Assembly: GCF_049446075.1 (NCBI RefSeq)
Contig: NZ_JBMSEB010000002.1
Location: 485,256-549,255, forward strand
DNA length: 64,000 bases
Direction of reading: 5' to 3'
DNA from: Humibacter sp049446075
Lineage (GTDB): Bacteria; Actinomycetota; Actinomycetes; Actinomycetales; Microbacteriaceae
Shown here: positions 26,426 through 34,819 of the stretch, in pieces
Numbering within the stretch: position 1 is the stretch's first letter
Layout of the letters: each line of letters opens with the position of its first letter
Translations under genes and position numbers: made by a program
Notes under the pieces: generated by a model
What the model saw: the letters and a program-made list of their open reading frames with translations, nothing else
Databases searched by the model: none
Told to the model about the DNA's origin: nothing

Positions 26426-28078
26426 ATGGCCGGACGTTGGGGCGCTGTCACGGTTCTCGGAGCGGCGCAGTTCGTCATGGTGCTCGACAGCACGGTGATG
26501 AACGTGTCGATCTCCAAAGTGGTGACCGACCTGCACACGACCATTGCAGGCATCCAGGCCGCCATCACCTTCTACACGTTGACGATGGCGGCGTTCATGC
26601 TGCTCGGAGCCAAACTGGGTGGCATGTGGGGTCGTCGCCGCGCCCTCATCATCGGGTCGATCGTGTACGCGGTCGGTTCGGCGACCACGGCGCTCAGCGT
26701 GAACCTGGCGATGCTGTTCATCGGATGGTCGGTTGTAGAAGGCCTCGGCGCCGTACTGGTCATCCCGGCCATCGCCGGACTGATCGCAGACAACTACACA
26801 GGGCACGCGAGAGTGACCGCGTTCTCCGTGATCGGAGCCGCATCCGGGGTCGCCGTCGCCGTCGGACCCTTGGTCGGCGGCGTGGTGACGACCTACGCAA
26901 GCTGGCGGTATGTGTTCGCGGCGGAAGTGGTGATCATGGCTGTCGTCATCGCCTTCAACCGGGCCGTGCGGAAGACCATCGCGGCAGTCCCTGGCCGCAT
27001 CGATCTGCTGTCGGTGCTGCTTTCCGCTGTCGCGCTCATCCTCATCGTCTACGGCTTGCTGCAGACGAAGACATGGGGATGGATCCTCCCAAGCAGCGAT
27101 GTGAAGCTCTTCGGCCTTTCACCCGTCCCGTTCCTCGTCGCCGCCGGTGCCGTGCTGCTCTGGCTGTTCCTGCGCAGGCAACATGACTTGATCGACAGCG
27201 GCCGGGCGCCGTTCCTCGATCTCGCGATCCTGCAGTTGCGGCACCTTCGTGCTGGTGTGGGGAGCATCGGCATCCAATACGCCGTCACGGCCGGTCTGTT
27301 CTTCATCGTGCCCGTGTACCTTCAGATCACCCTCGGGCTGAACGCAGTAACCACCGGGCTGCACGTCTTTCCGCTGTCGGTGGCGCTCGTGCTGTTCTCG
27401 ATCTTGGGCACCGTCTTCGCCCGTCGGCTCTCGCCGAAACGCATCGCCCGCATAGGCCAACTCGTTCTCGTGCTCGCCTGCCTCGTGCTCCTCGCCTCGG
27501 TCGACAGCACACTCGCGAACGGAGTCTTCGCCACGGGGATGTTCCTCGCCGGAGCAGCGCTCGGACTGCTGGCATCCCAGCTCGGGAATGTCACCATGTC
27601 GGCGGTGGCGCCGGATGAAGTCAGCGACGCGGGCGGTGTTCAAGGCGTATTCCAGAACCTCGGGTCTTCCCTCGGCACAGCGCTGCTCGGCTCAATCCTG
27701 ATCGCCACACTCGGCACCTCGTTCACCGGCAACCTCGCAGCAAGTGATCTGCCGAGTTCGGTGCAGAGCCAAGTGAACGAAAGCACGCAGAAGGGCGTGC
27801 CGATCATGCCCGTCGCTGAGATTCCGCAGGTTGCCGAGAAGGCCGGGCTCTCAAGCCAGCAAGGCAGGCAGCTGGCGGGGATTTACGAGAATTCCCAGCT
27901 GCAGGCCCTCCGCCTCTCGTTCGCCGTCTTAGCCCTGATCTCGGTCGGCGCGCTCTTCTTCTCGCGGAATCTGCCCGACACCGTAGCCGGCTTGAAAGAA
28001 CCGGACTCCGGCCGATCCGGCTCGAAACCAGGGAGAAACAGACACCGTGAGAAGGCGCGTGATCAAGCCGGCGGGTGA
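26426..28078 (+). CDS. DHA2-type (14-TM) MFS exporter
   Basis: 550 residues, about 14 transmembrane helices. LDSTVMNVSISK in helix 1 (motif with the membrane Asp of drug:H+ antiporters) and GAKLGGMWGRRRAL (MFS motif A) identify a DHA2/EmrB-QacA-like exporter. Substrate unknown. ATG 26426 has AAGGGGG upstream; the in-frame region before it (from 25931) is antisense to the surface gene and not credible. The tail after helix 14 is polar and Arg/Gly-rich. Confidence 0.85.
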   Translation: MAGRWGAVTVLGAAQFVMVLDSTVMNVSISKVVTDLHTTIAGIQAAITFYTLTMAAFMLLGAKLGGMWGRRRALIIGSIVYAVGSATTALSVNLAMLFIGWSVVEGLGAVLVIPAIAGLIADNYTGHARVTAFSVIGAASGVAVAVGPLVGGVVTTYASWRYVFAAEVVIMAVVIAFNRAVRKTIAAVPGRIDLLSVLLSAVALILIVYGLLQTKTWGWILPSSDVKLFGLSPVPFLVAAGAVLLWLFLRRQHDLIDSGRAPFLDLAILQLRHLRAGVGSIGIQYAVTAGLFFIVPVYLQITLGLNAVTTGLHVFPLSVALVLFSILGTVFARRLSPKRIARIGQLVLVLACLVLLASVDSTLANGVFATGMFLAGAALGLLASQLGNVTMSAVAPDEVSDAGGVQGVFQNLGSSLGTALLGSILIATLGTSFTGNLAASDLPSSVQSQVNESTQKGVPIMPVAEIPQVAEKAGLSSQQGRQLAGIYENSQLQALRLSFAVLALISVGALFFSRNLPDTVAGLKEPDSGRSGSKPGRNRHREKARDQAGG

Positions 28079-28127
28079 AGCTTCTCGATTGCGGTCGGCG
28101 CCGGGGACGTGATCACGTTGCTCGAGG

Positions 28128-29402
28128 TCAGTTCTCCAGCCGCCTGCGTCGCATGCCGTACGCCGTGATGGCGATTCCACCGATGAGCAGAACGCCGCCG
28201 ACTGTGAGGGGCAAAAGGGTACTGCTGCCGGTGTTGGCCAGGGTGTCAGAACCGGTGGCTGCTGCAGTGCCTGAACCCGACACCGTCGAGACAGAAGACG
28301 CTGCCGCCAACCTGACGATCACCGTCGCGGTGTCACAGAGGTTGAGGTTCGCGGCCGCGCAAATGCGGTACGTCAGCGTGTAGTCGCCGGGGAGAGCGGT
28401 CGAGGGAACGCTCAGCGTCCCGTCAGCATTGAGCGAGGCCCCTGAGATGCCTCCGTCGTTCGTCAACGTAGGGACGACAGCGTTCGGGGCGAAGGGTGCT
28501 CCGTTGACTGTGTCGTTCGCGAACAGGCTTGCGGTAGTCGCGGCAGCACCAGTGGTGAGAGGCGTGCTCGTGAAGTCATCCGGCGTCGCAGCCAGGAAGG
28601 GCGAAGCGGCCGCGTCGCACGATGCACCATCCGCAGGGCCGGTGGAAAGCGTGGCGACCTGGTTCAGCGTAGGCGTCGCCGTGTCGAAGCCCAGAACCTC
28701 CTGGATCGACGCACCTTGCGAGAGGTAGAGGTGACCGTGTACCGACCACAGCGAGGTCGGAACTGCCGTCATGCCGGGAACCGCTGTCGCCGTGACGGCG
28801 CCGGTGGTCAGGTCGACTCGTGCGAGCTTGGGTGCCGGCGGCAACGCGGTGCCCGCGATGGTGTACATGGTGCCGTTCACGAAGGCTATGTCCGAAAGCA
28901 GCGGCTGGCTGACCGGAAGCGTCGTACTCGTCATCGTGGCGACGTCGACACGGCGCAAAGCGGTCTCGGTCGGGCTGTACACCCACAGGGCGCCGTTGTC
29001 GTCGAATCCGGCGACAGCGAAAATCGCCGAACCTGGAAGCCCAGCAACCACGCCCAGGTCCGTGCTCGTCCCGTCGGCCGCGACCTGATACAGGTGGTTT
29101 CCAGTAGCGGTGTTCCTACTCAGCGCGTACAACTGGCCGTCGACCGGATTGATGGCGATCGTGAACGTACTCAGTGCTCCGAGATCTGTGGTGTGTTCGA
29201 CACCGGCTGCGGAACGCTCGATGAGCTGATTCGGGTTGGCGTTAGTCACGTAGTAGAAGTCGCTCGTGCAACCCACCGGAGCAGCCGAGGCCGGAGCAGC
29301 AGCCGTGACGGCGAGCAGGCCTCCAGCCACAAGACCAATGCCGACTACGCCGGCGCTCACCCTTCGTCCCAGCGTCTTCGTCAACGCGCGCACATTCACC
29401 AC
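28128..29402 (-). CDS. LANTG-anchored surface protein with DUF6923-like beta-propeller
   Basis: 424 residues. A signal peptide (VVGIGLVAGGLLAVTAAAPASA) is followed by a WD40/YncE-like series (YYVTNANPNQLIERS, AINPVDGQLYALSR, DDNGALWVYSPTE), consistent with DUF6923, then a Cys-containing tail domain (CDAAASPF...CAAANLNLCDTA), and finally LANTGSS, a hydrophobic helix and RRRR. It is a third LAxTG-class protein. The tail domain is duplicated as a truncated copy at 53467-53964. Start GTG 29402; the weak fourth upstream element lies 121 bp ahead. Confidence 0.8.
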   Translation of the reverse strand: MVNVRALTKTLGRRVSAGVVGIGLVAGGLLAVTAAAPASAAPVGCTSDFYYVTNANPNQLIERSAAGVEHTTDLGALSTFTIAINPVDGQLYALSRNTATGNHLYQVAADGTSTDLGVVAGLPGSAIFAVAGFDDNGALWVYSPTETALRRVDVATMTSTTLPVSQPLLSDIAFVNGTMYTIAGTALPPAPKLARVDLTTGAVTATAVPGMTAVPTSLWSVHGHLYLSQGASIQEVLGFDTATPTLNQVATLSTGPADGASCDAAASPFLAATPDDFTSTPLTTGAAATTASLFANDTVNGAPFAPNAVVPTLTNDGGISGASLNADGTLSVPSTALPGDYTLTYRICAAANLNLCDTATVIVRLAAASSVSTVSGSGTAAATGSDTLANTGSSTLLPLTVGGVLLIGGIAITAYGMRRRRLEN

Positions 29403-29522
29403 GAAATCCCCGATCGTTCGCGTTGGCTAACCCCGAAGTCGCGAGCGCACGAGTTGATCGGCGCCCGACGGCCAGGAGTAGTCAATAGGACTCGAAGGAT
29501 CAGGGAAGGCGCTTACCGCCAG

Positions 29523-29543
29523 CTCGCCACAGAAATCACCCGG
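29523..29543 (-). promoter_or_regulatory. Possible fourth, degenerate copy of the surface-gene element
   Basis: Plus strand CTCGCCACAGAAATCACCCGG aligns with CTCACCCGAAAAATCACCCTG of copies 1 and 2, about 16 of 21-22 positions matching, including the ATCACCC end. It is 121 bp upstream of the propeller surface-protein start. Weak alone. Confidence 0.3.
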
Positions 29544-29592
29544 ATTTGACTCGTTCTGGGGGCACCATCGCGTTGGGTCAACCTGAGGGCGG

Positions 29593-30642
29593 TCACTTCA
29601 ATGCCATGCCTGGCACACGGCGGCGGATGGCATCCATCGTCGCCTCGTCGGAGACGCCCTGGAAGTCGTGGCGCGGGGTGTATGGCGCGATGAGGGAGGT
29701 CACCTCGTCGTCCGTGAGCGCGACCTCGAGAGATGCGATGGCATCATCAATCTGCTCGATGGACCCTGCACCGACCAGCGGGGCCGTCACGACCGGCTGC
29801 TTGCGCAGCCAAGCAAGCGCGATCGATGCTCGGCTCACGCCGTGGGCGGCTGCGACCTCGCCGACCGCGTCGATGATGGCGCGGTTGGACTCCTGCTCCG
29901 CCGGCGAGTAAAGAAGGTCGGCGTAGTCCCCGTCGGTTTCGGAGCGCGCCGTGGATCGGGCGTCGTCCCAGGCGCGCGCGAGGCGACCGCGAGCGAGAGG
30001 ACTCCACACGATCGTCCCGACGCCTTCGTCGAGGCAGAGCGGGATCATCTCGCGCTCCTCCTCCCTGGCGAGCAGGTTGTAGTGATCCTGCATAGTCACG
30101 AAGCGAGCCCACCCATTCTGCTTCTGCAGATGCAGCGCCTTCGCGAACTCCCACGCGAACATCGACGAGGCGCCGAGGTAGCGCACCTTGCCGGCCTTCA
30201 CTAGGTCGTGCAGCGCTTCGAGCGTCTCCTCGAGCGGGGTCGCGTGGTCGTTGCGATGGATCTGGTAGAGGTCGATGTAGTCCGTGCCCAGGCGCTCGAG
30301 CGAGTGATCGACCTCGGCCATGATCGCTTTGCGAGACAGACCCTTTCCGTTCGGGCCTGGTCGCATGGGATGCCGCACCTTGGTGGCGATCACCACGTCG
30401 TCGCGGTTCGCGAAGTCCTTGAGCGCGCGGCCCAAAATCTCCTCACTCGAGCCGTTCGAGTACATGTTGGCCGTATCGAAGAAGTTGATGCCGGCATCCA
30501 GAGCGTGCTTGATGAGAGGCCGGGCCTCCTCCTCGCCCTTCGACCACACGGGATGCCCGCGGTCGGGCTCGCCGTAGGTCATGGCACCGATTGCGATCGG
30601 CGAGACGTCCAACCGGGTGGTTCCGAGCTTGCGGTATTGCAT
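29593..30642 (-). CDS. Aldo/keto reductase (long AKR type)
   Basis: 349 residues. AKR signatures in order: FFDTANMYSNG (catalytic Asp/Tyr), VIATKV (Lys), YQIHRND (His) and a C-terminal VTAPLVGAGSIEQIDD cofactor region. It fits AKR families that reduce aldehydes and sugars with NADPH. Divergent from the TetR gene, with two palindromic operators between them, so it is probably the repressor's target. Confidence 0.9.
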   Translation of the reverse strand: MQYRKLGTTRLDVSPIAIGAMTYGEPDRGHPVWSKGEEEARPLIKHALDAGINFFDTANMYSNGSSEEILGRALKDFANRDDVVIATKVRHPMRPGPNGKGLSRKAIMAEVDHSLERLGTDYIDLYQIHRNDHATPLEETLEALHDLVKAGKVRYLGASSMFAWEFAKALHLQKQNGWARFVTMQDHYNLLAREEEREMIPLCLDEGVGTIVWSPLARGRLARAWDDARSTARSETDGDYADLLYSPAEQESNRAIIDAVGEVAAAHGVSRASIALAWLRKQPVVTAPLVGAGSIEQIDDAIASLEVALTDDEVTSLIAPYTPRHDFQGVSDEATMDAIRRRVPGMALK

Positions 30643-30667
30643 GAGATCTCCTTGAATAGACGCAAGC

Positions 30668-30679
30668 GGAGAATTCTCC
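30668..30679. promoter_or_regulatory. TetR operator, site 1
   Basis: GGAGAATTCTCC, a perfect 12-bp palindrome in the AKR/TetR divergent region. Confidence 0.6.
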
Positions 30680-30700
30680 CCTTGACCTGCTCGACACTAG

Positions 30701-30714
30701 CGGAGAGTTCTCCG
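30701..30714. promoter_or_regulatory. TetR operator, site 2
   Basis: CGGAGAGTTCTCCG, near-perfect palindrome with the same half-sites, 33 bp from site 1; likely the same TetR protein binds both and controls both promoters. Confidence 0.6.
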
Positions 30715-30730
30715 TTTCACAAGAAGGCTC

Positions 30731-31309
30731 ATGACGAACCCGCAGCAGTCCGACAGCCGCCGGGCCGATGCGCAACGGAACCGTTCGCGCATTCTCGAGG
30801 TCGCCTACGCGGCGTTCTCGGAGGATCCCGATATCTCGTTGAACCTGATCGCCAAGCGAGCCGGGGTGGGAGCTGGCACCCTCTATCGCCACTTCCCAAC
30901 ACGCGAGGCGCTGTTGCTCGCCGTGTACCAGGAGGAGGTCGATCACCTGGTGCGCTCGGTCGATCCCATGCTTCGGGAGAACGAACCACTCGACGCCTTT
31001 CGCGTCTGGGCTCGAAGGCTCGCCGCGTACGCACGCATGAAACACGGCCTCGGCGAAGCATTGACGAGCCCCGCCGCCCAAGAGGCCATCAGCGCAACGT
31101 GGGCACCGGTCAGCCAGGGAGTTTCACAACTTCTCGCGGCGGCAGCCGCACGTAGGGACGTACGGGAGGGCATAGACCCCGCCGACGTCATCCTGCTGCT
31201 CAGCGCCCTCTGGCGCGTGCCACCCGGGGATGCCGGCCTGGCTCAAGCCGATCGGCTTCTGGAGATGATCATCACGTCGCTGCAGCACGAGCCGGGGATG
31301 CCCGCGTGA
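30731..31309 (+). CDS. TetR-family regulator
   Basis: 192 residues. N-terminal helix-turn-helix ISLNLIAKRAGVGAGTLYRHFPTREALL is a classic TetR recognition domain; the C-terminal ligand domain is helical. Divergent from the aldo/keto reductase with two matching operators between them, so auto- and cross-regulation is likely. The inducer is unknown. Confidence 0.9.
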   Translation: MTNPQQSDSRRADAQRNRSRILEVAYAAFSEDPDISLNLIAKRAGVGAGTLYRHFPTREALLLAVYQEEVDHLVRSVDPMLRENEPLDAFRVWARRLAAYARMKHGLGEALTSPAAQEAISATWAPVSQGVSQLLAAAAARRDVREGIDPADVILLLSALWRVPPGDAGLAQADRLLEMIITSLQHEPGMPA

Positions 31310-31355
31310 GAATGCCGGTCTTGTGAGACATTCCGCCGGGCTGCGGAGCTGCGCG

Positions 31356-31760
31356 CTAGGACGACAACAGCTCCCCGACGAGGGCTTCGACGCGACCGCG
31401 GATCGCGTTGCGAATCGGCCGCACGGCCGGCAGCTCGAGACCCGCTGGGTCGTCCAGTTCCCAGTCCTCGTAGCGCTTGCCAGGAAAGACCGGGCAGGCG
31501 TCGCCGCAGCCCATCGTAATCACCACGTCGGCCGCGCGCACGTCGTCGACCGCGAGCAGTTGTGGAGCATTCGCCGTGATGTCGATGCCCTCCTCGGCCA
31601 TCGCTTTCACGGCGATCGGGTTGATGCTGTCGGCGGGCTCGGAGCCGGCAGAGCGCACGTCGACGCGGTCTCCCGCGAGGGCGGATAGATAGCCTGCGGC
31701 CATCTGGGAGCGCCCCGCGTTGTGCACGCAGACGAACAGGACCGTGGGTTTCTCAGCCAT
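31356..31760 (-). CDS. arsC: Arsenate reductase (LMW-PTP fold, mycothiol type)
   Basis: 134 residues. CVHNAGRS (residues 11-18) is the CX5R phosphatase loop; C85 and C89 in MGCGDACPVFPGKRYEDWELDDP are the actinobacterial ArsC signature. It reduces arsenate to arsenite in the cytosol, in this group usually with mycothiol/mycoredoxin. The small Cys peptide is 55 bp upstream and probably co-transcribed; the divergent arsR-aquaporin unit completes the pathway. Confidence 0.88.
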   Translation of the reverse strand: MAEKPTVLFVCVHNAGRSQMAAGYLSALAGDRVDVRSAGSEPADSINPIAVKAMAEEGIDITANAPQLLAVDDVRAADVVITMGCGDACPVFPGKRYEDWELDDPAGLELPAVRPIRNAIRGRVEALVGELLSS

Positions 31761-31815
31761 CTCTTCCTCAAGCTCGGGGAGCCGGCCGCCGGATTGCTGC
31801 GGCGGCCGGCCGAGG

Positions 31816-31872
31816 TCAGCAGCAGCCAGGCTCGCAGCAGCCCTCGTCTGGATCGCAACAACCAGTCATCAT
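31816..31872 (-). CDS. 18-residue cysteine-pair peptide, candidate arsenite-responsive small protein
   Basis: An 18-codon frame reads MMTGCCDPDEGCCEPGCC and then TGA: three CC pairs, with no other Cys context. GGAAGGA lies 8 nt ahead of the first ATG, and the frame sits immediately inside the ArsR operator region, ahead of arsC. A peptide of six cysteines in pairs could bind As(III) or another soft metal, or act as a leader whose translation senses it. It is too short for most gene finders. I know of no described family. Confidence 0.6.
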   Translation of the reverse strand: MMTGCCDPDEGCCEPGCC

Positions 31873-31885
31873 TATGTGACTCCTT

Positions 31886-31905
31886 CCATCGACAGGCGTC
31901 GATGG
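31886..31905. promoter_or_regulatory. Palindromic operator, arsenic region, site 1
   Basis: CCATCGAC-AGGC-GTCGATGG, a perfect 8-bp inverted repeat between the peptide/arsC and arsR starts. It overlaps the peptide's ribosome site. Confidence 0.55.
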
Positions 31906-31919
31906 ATTCAGTGTGGGCC

Positions 31920-31945
31920 CAAACATCGATGACTGTCAATGTTTG
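31920..31945. promoter_or_regulatory. Palindromic operator, arsenic region, site 2
   Basis: CAAACAT and ATGTTTG with 12 nt between; the AT-rich inverted repeat resembles ArsR/SmtB operators and lies 15 bp before the arsR start. Confidence 0.55.
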
Positions 31946-31960
31946 TGCGAAACTAGAGGC

Positions 31961-32311
31961 ATGTCCGTCACCGAGCTGCTGCCGATCCGCGATCTGCAGG
32001 CCTGCTGCGCCCCGATCACGCGCGAGCCGATCGCTACGACCAACGCGGAGTCATTGGCCCGGTTGCTGAAGGCGCTGGCGGACCCTGCTCGGCTGCGCCT
32101 GGTCTCGATGGTGGCAGCGCACTCCGGCGGCGAGGCCTGCGTCTGCGACCTCACCGACCCTCTCGGACTCAGTCAGTCCACGGTGTCGCATCACCTGAAG
32201 GTGTTGGTCGACGCGGGATACCTGACCAGTTCGAAGCGCGGCACGTGGCATTACTACCGTCTGGTGCCCGGCGCCCTGGACGCGGTGGCCACCCTGCTCG
32301 CCACCGTCTGA
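31961..32311 (+). CDS. arsR: ArsR-family arsenite-responsive repressor
   Basis: 116 residues from ATG 31961. Winged helix with LSQSTVSHHLKVLVDAGYL. Cys15-Cys16 in DLQACC plus Cys60 and Cys62 in ACVCDL (numbering from this start) mirror the N-terminal CC and core Cys used for As(III) sensing by actinobacterial ArsR proteins such as those of Corynebacterium. The start at 31913 is less likely. The aquaporin gene starts on its stop codon (TGATG), so the two are one unit. Confidence 0.85.
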   Translation: MSVTELLPIRDLQACCAPITREPIATTNAESLARLLKALADPARLRLVSMVAAHSGGEACVCDLTDPLGLSQSTVSHHLKVLVDAGYLTSSKRGTWHYYRLVPGALDAVATLLATV

Positions 32312-33051
32312 TGACGAAGCGGCATCCGCTCTGGCGAGCATGTCTCGCCGAGCTGCTCGGTACGGGCATGCTCACGCTCGCCGTGGTCGGGTCCGGCATC
32401 GCCGCCGCACGGCTCTCTTCGGATGCCGGCATCCAGCTCGGGATAAACGCGGCAGCCACCGGGCTGGCGCTTTTCGTCATCATCACGGTCTTCGGGCCCG
32501 CCTCGGGCGCGCACCTGAACCCGGTGGTCAGCCTGGTGGATGCCGCGCTGGGTGGAAGGCCGTGGAAGCACTTGGCCGGCTACGTGCCCGCGCAGTTCGT
32601 CGGCGCCATGGCGGGCGTGGTTGTAGCCAACGCGATCTTCGGTCGCAGTCCCGTTTCGATCAGCAGCACCGACAGGCTCAGTGCCGCCCACCTCGCGGGC
32701 GAGGTCGCGGCCACCGCGGGCCTCGTGCTGGTGATCTTCGCTCTGGCCCGCAACGGCAACCACCGCGTCACTCCGGTCGCGGTGGCGTCGTACATCGCCG
32801 CCGCGTACTTCTTCACATCCTCGACCAGCTTCGCCAACCCGGCCGTCACCGTCGGCCGGATCTTCAGCGACACCTTCGCCGGCATCGCCCCGGCCTCTGC
32901 CGTGGCGTTTGTTCCGGCACAACTCGTCGGCTGCCTCATCGGCGGTGCGGCAGCGGTGCTGCTCTTTCCGGCGCGGGCCGCCATCACCCCTTCACCGCTC
33001 CTGCACTCATCCCCTGCACGAGGAACTTTTGCACGTAGGCGAACAGGATGA
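32311..33051 (+). CDS. aqpS: Aquaglyceroporin-type MIP channel for arsenite exit
   Basis: 246 residues, six membrane helices with the two half-loops of the MIP fold: SGAHLNPVVS (first NPx, here NPV) and SFANPAVT (NPA). In an arsR-aqpS layout with arsC, the known model from Sinorhizobium meliloti is that ArsC makes As(III) and the channel lets it leave down its gradient. No arsB or acr3 gene is present. Its 3' end overlaps the convergent ABC permease by 68 bp. The symbol is by context. Confidence 0.8.
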   Translation: MTKRHPLWRACLAELLGTGMLTLAVVGSGIAAARLSSDAGIQLGINAAATGLALFVIITVFGPASGAHLNPVVSLVDAALGGRPWKHLAGYVPAQFVGAMAGVVVANAIFGRSPVSISSTDRLSAAHLAGEVAATAGLVLVIFALARNGNHRVTPVAVASYIAAAYFFTSSTSFANPAVTVGRIFSDTFAGIAPASAVAFVPAQLVGCLIGGAAAVLLFPARAAITPSPLLHSSPARGTFARRRTG

Positions 33052-33889
33052 CCACGGGCAGGATCGCGACGAGACCGCCAGCGGCCAGCGCTCCGAAGTC
33101 GGCGCCGAACTCGCCCAGGAGATAGCTCAGTCCGACGGGGACTGTGAACCTGTCCTGCTGACTCATGAACATCAGGGCGAACAAGAAGTTGTTCCAGGCG
33201 CTGATGAACGCGAACGAGCCGACCGCGACGATGCCGGGCTTCAACAGCGGCAGCACCACGAGCCGGAAGGCCTGCGTCCTCGTGCATCCGTCGACCCACG
33301 CGGCTTCCTCGATCTCCATCGGGACGTTGCGGATGAATCCGGACATCAGCACCAACGACAACGGCAGATGGAAGACCGTGTCGGCGATGATCAGGCTGAT
33401 CAGGTTGTTGGTGAGGCCAAGGGTGTTGAAGATCTCGAACAGGGGAATGAGCATCATGGCGCCCGGAATGAACTGGGTGCAGAGCATGACGACCAGAAAG
33501 AGCGTCTTGCCACGGAACGTGAACCGGGCGAGCGCGTACCCCGCCAGGAGGGCGATCACCGTCGAGACCACGAGCGTCGAGGCCGCCGTGATGATGCTGT
33601 TCTGGAAGTAGATGCCGAAACCGGAACCGTTCCAGACACTCACGAAGTGATCGAAGGTGATCGGCCACGGGATCAGCGAGGTGGAGCCCGCCGGCCGGAA
33701 GGCGAAGAGCACCATCCAATACATCGGCACGAGCGTGAAGGCCAGGAAAAGACCGAGCGGCACCCACAGGCTGAGACGGTCGAGCGCTCGCTTGGCCCGG
33801 CGGCGCGGGCGAGGATGCTCCGGGGCGCGCTCCCCGCCGGGCGCGTCCTCGGTTGTGGGTCGAGCCATCGGCCGATCGAGCACCGTCAT
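32984..33889 (-). CDS. Sugar ABC transporter permease (MalG-like)
   Basis: 301 residues, six membrane helices and the EAA loop EEAAWVDGCTRTQAFRLVVLPLLKPG. Start ATG 33889 overlaps the stop of the upstream permease by ATGA. The long frame to 34744 is read through that gene and is rejected. With the second permease and the lipoprotein it forms a CUT1-type sugar importer; no ATPase gene is here, so a shared MsmK-type ATPase is implied. Confidence 0.9.
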   Translation of the reverse strand: MTVLDRPMARPTTEDAPGGERAPEHPRPRRRAKRALDRLSLWVPLGLFLAFTLVPMYWMVLFAFRPAGSTSLIPWPITFDHFVSVWNGSGFGIYFQNSIITAASTLVVSTVIALLAGYALARFTFRGKTLFLVVMLCTQFIPGAMMLIPLFEIFNTLGLTNNLISLIIADTVFHLPLSLVLMSGFIRNVPMEIEEAAWVDGCTRTQAFRLVVLPLLKPGIVAVGSFAFISAWNNFLFALMFMSQQDRFTVPVGLSYLLGEFGADFGALAAGGLVAILPVVILFAYVQKFLVQGMSAGAVKG

Positions 33890-34803
33890 CGTTCGGCTCC
33901 TCTCTTGGTGAGACGCAGATACAGCAGGGAGAAGAAGGTGAGGAGTACGAATGCCACGACGGTGAGCGCCGAGCCGTATCCGAAGTCGCGGCTCTGGATC
34001 GCCGTCTGAGCCACGTAAAGGGGCAGAGTGGTGGTCGAGTTGGCCGGGCCTCCGCCGGTGAGCGTGTAGAGGAGGTCGACGTTGTTGAACTCCCACACCC
34101 CACGAAGCAGCGTGGCCAGCACGACTGCCTGCCGGATATGCGGCCACGTGACCGACGCGAACTTGCGCCAGCGGCCCGCACCATCGACATCCGCCGCCTC
34201 GTACAGCTCGCCCGGCACCGACTGCAGGTCGGCGAGGATCAGGATGGCGAAGAACGGGATGCCCTTCCACAGCTCGGCGATGACGACGGCGATGAATGTC
34301 GTGCCCTGGCCGGAAAGCAGCGAGGTGCCGTGCTCCCCGATACCGAGGTCGGCGAGGTAGCGGCCGACCCCGGTGGCGGGGTTGTAGATGAGGATCCAGA
34401 TCGTTGTGGTCAGGATGCCTGAGACCGCCCACGGAGAGAACGTGAGCGCCCTCGCCATCCCTCGCCCGACGAAGGTGCGGTTGAGCAGGAGTGCCAACGC
34501 CAACCCGAAGATGAACTGAAGCGCCACCTCGACGACGACCCACTGCACCGTGAAGCGGAGGCTCTGCCAGAAGAGCTGGTCGCCCAACATCTTCGTGAAG
34601 TTGTCCAGTCCCGCGAAGCCGTCGTTCCAGGGCTGCGTCACGTTCGCGTGCTGCAGGCTGTAATAGAACACGCTGGCGATCGGGTAGACCAGAAAGACCA
34701 GTACCAGCACCACCGTTGGGGCGATGAGCAGGTACGGGTACCACCGCGTACGCGTGGCGAGCCTGCTGCGCCGGCGTCCCGTGCGGGAGAGAGCGACGGT
34801 CAT
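33886..34803 (-). CDS. Sugar ABC transporter permease (MalF-like)
   Basis: 305 residues, six helices, EAA motif EAADVDGAGRWRKFASVTWPHIR. Second gene after the binding protein, 16 bp downstream, and overlapped by the MalG-like gene. Part of the importer divergent from the GntR operon. Confidence 0.9.
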   Translation of the reverse strand: MTVALSRTGRRRSRLATRTRWYPYLLIAPTVVLVLVFLVYPIASVFYYSLQHANVTQPWNDGFAGLDNFTKMLGDQLFWQSLRFTVQWVVVEVALQFIFGLALALLLNRTFVGRGMARALTFSPWAVSGILTTTIWILIYNPATGVGRYLADLGIGEHGTSLLSGQGTTFIAVVIAELWKGIPFFAILILADLQSVPGELYEAADVDGAGRWRKFASVTWPHIRQAVVLATLLRGVWEFNNVDLLYTLTGGGPANSTTTLPLYVAQTAIQSRDFGYGSALTVVAFVLLTFFSLLYLRLTKRGAER

Positions 34804-34819
34804 CGTGGATCCTTCCGGG

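Noticed and set aside
31913..31960. ArsR start at 31913
   Set aside because: The added 16 residues cover an operator palindrome; ATG 31961 gives the typical length and Cys15-Cys16 position.
32984..34744. 586-codon minus frame spanning both permeases
   Set aside because: Reads through the upstream permease out of frame; the true start 33889 overlaps that gene's stop.
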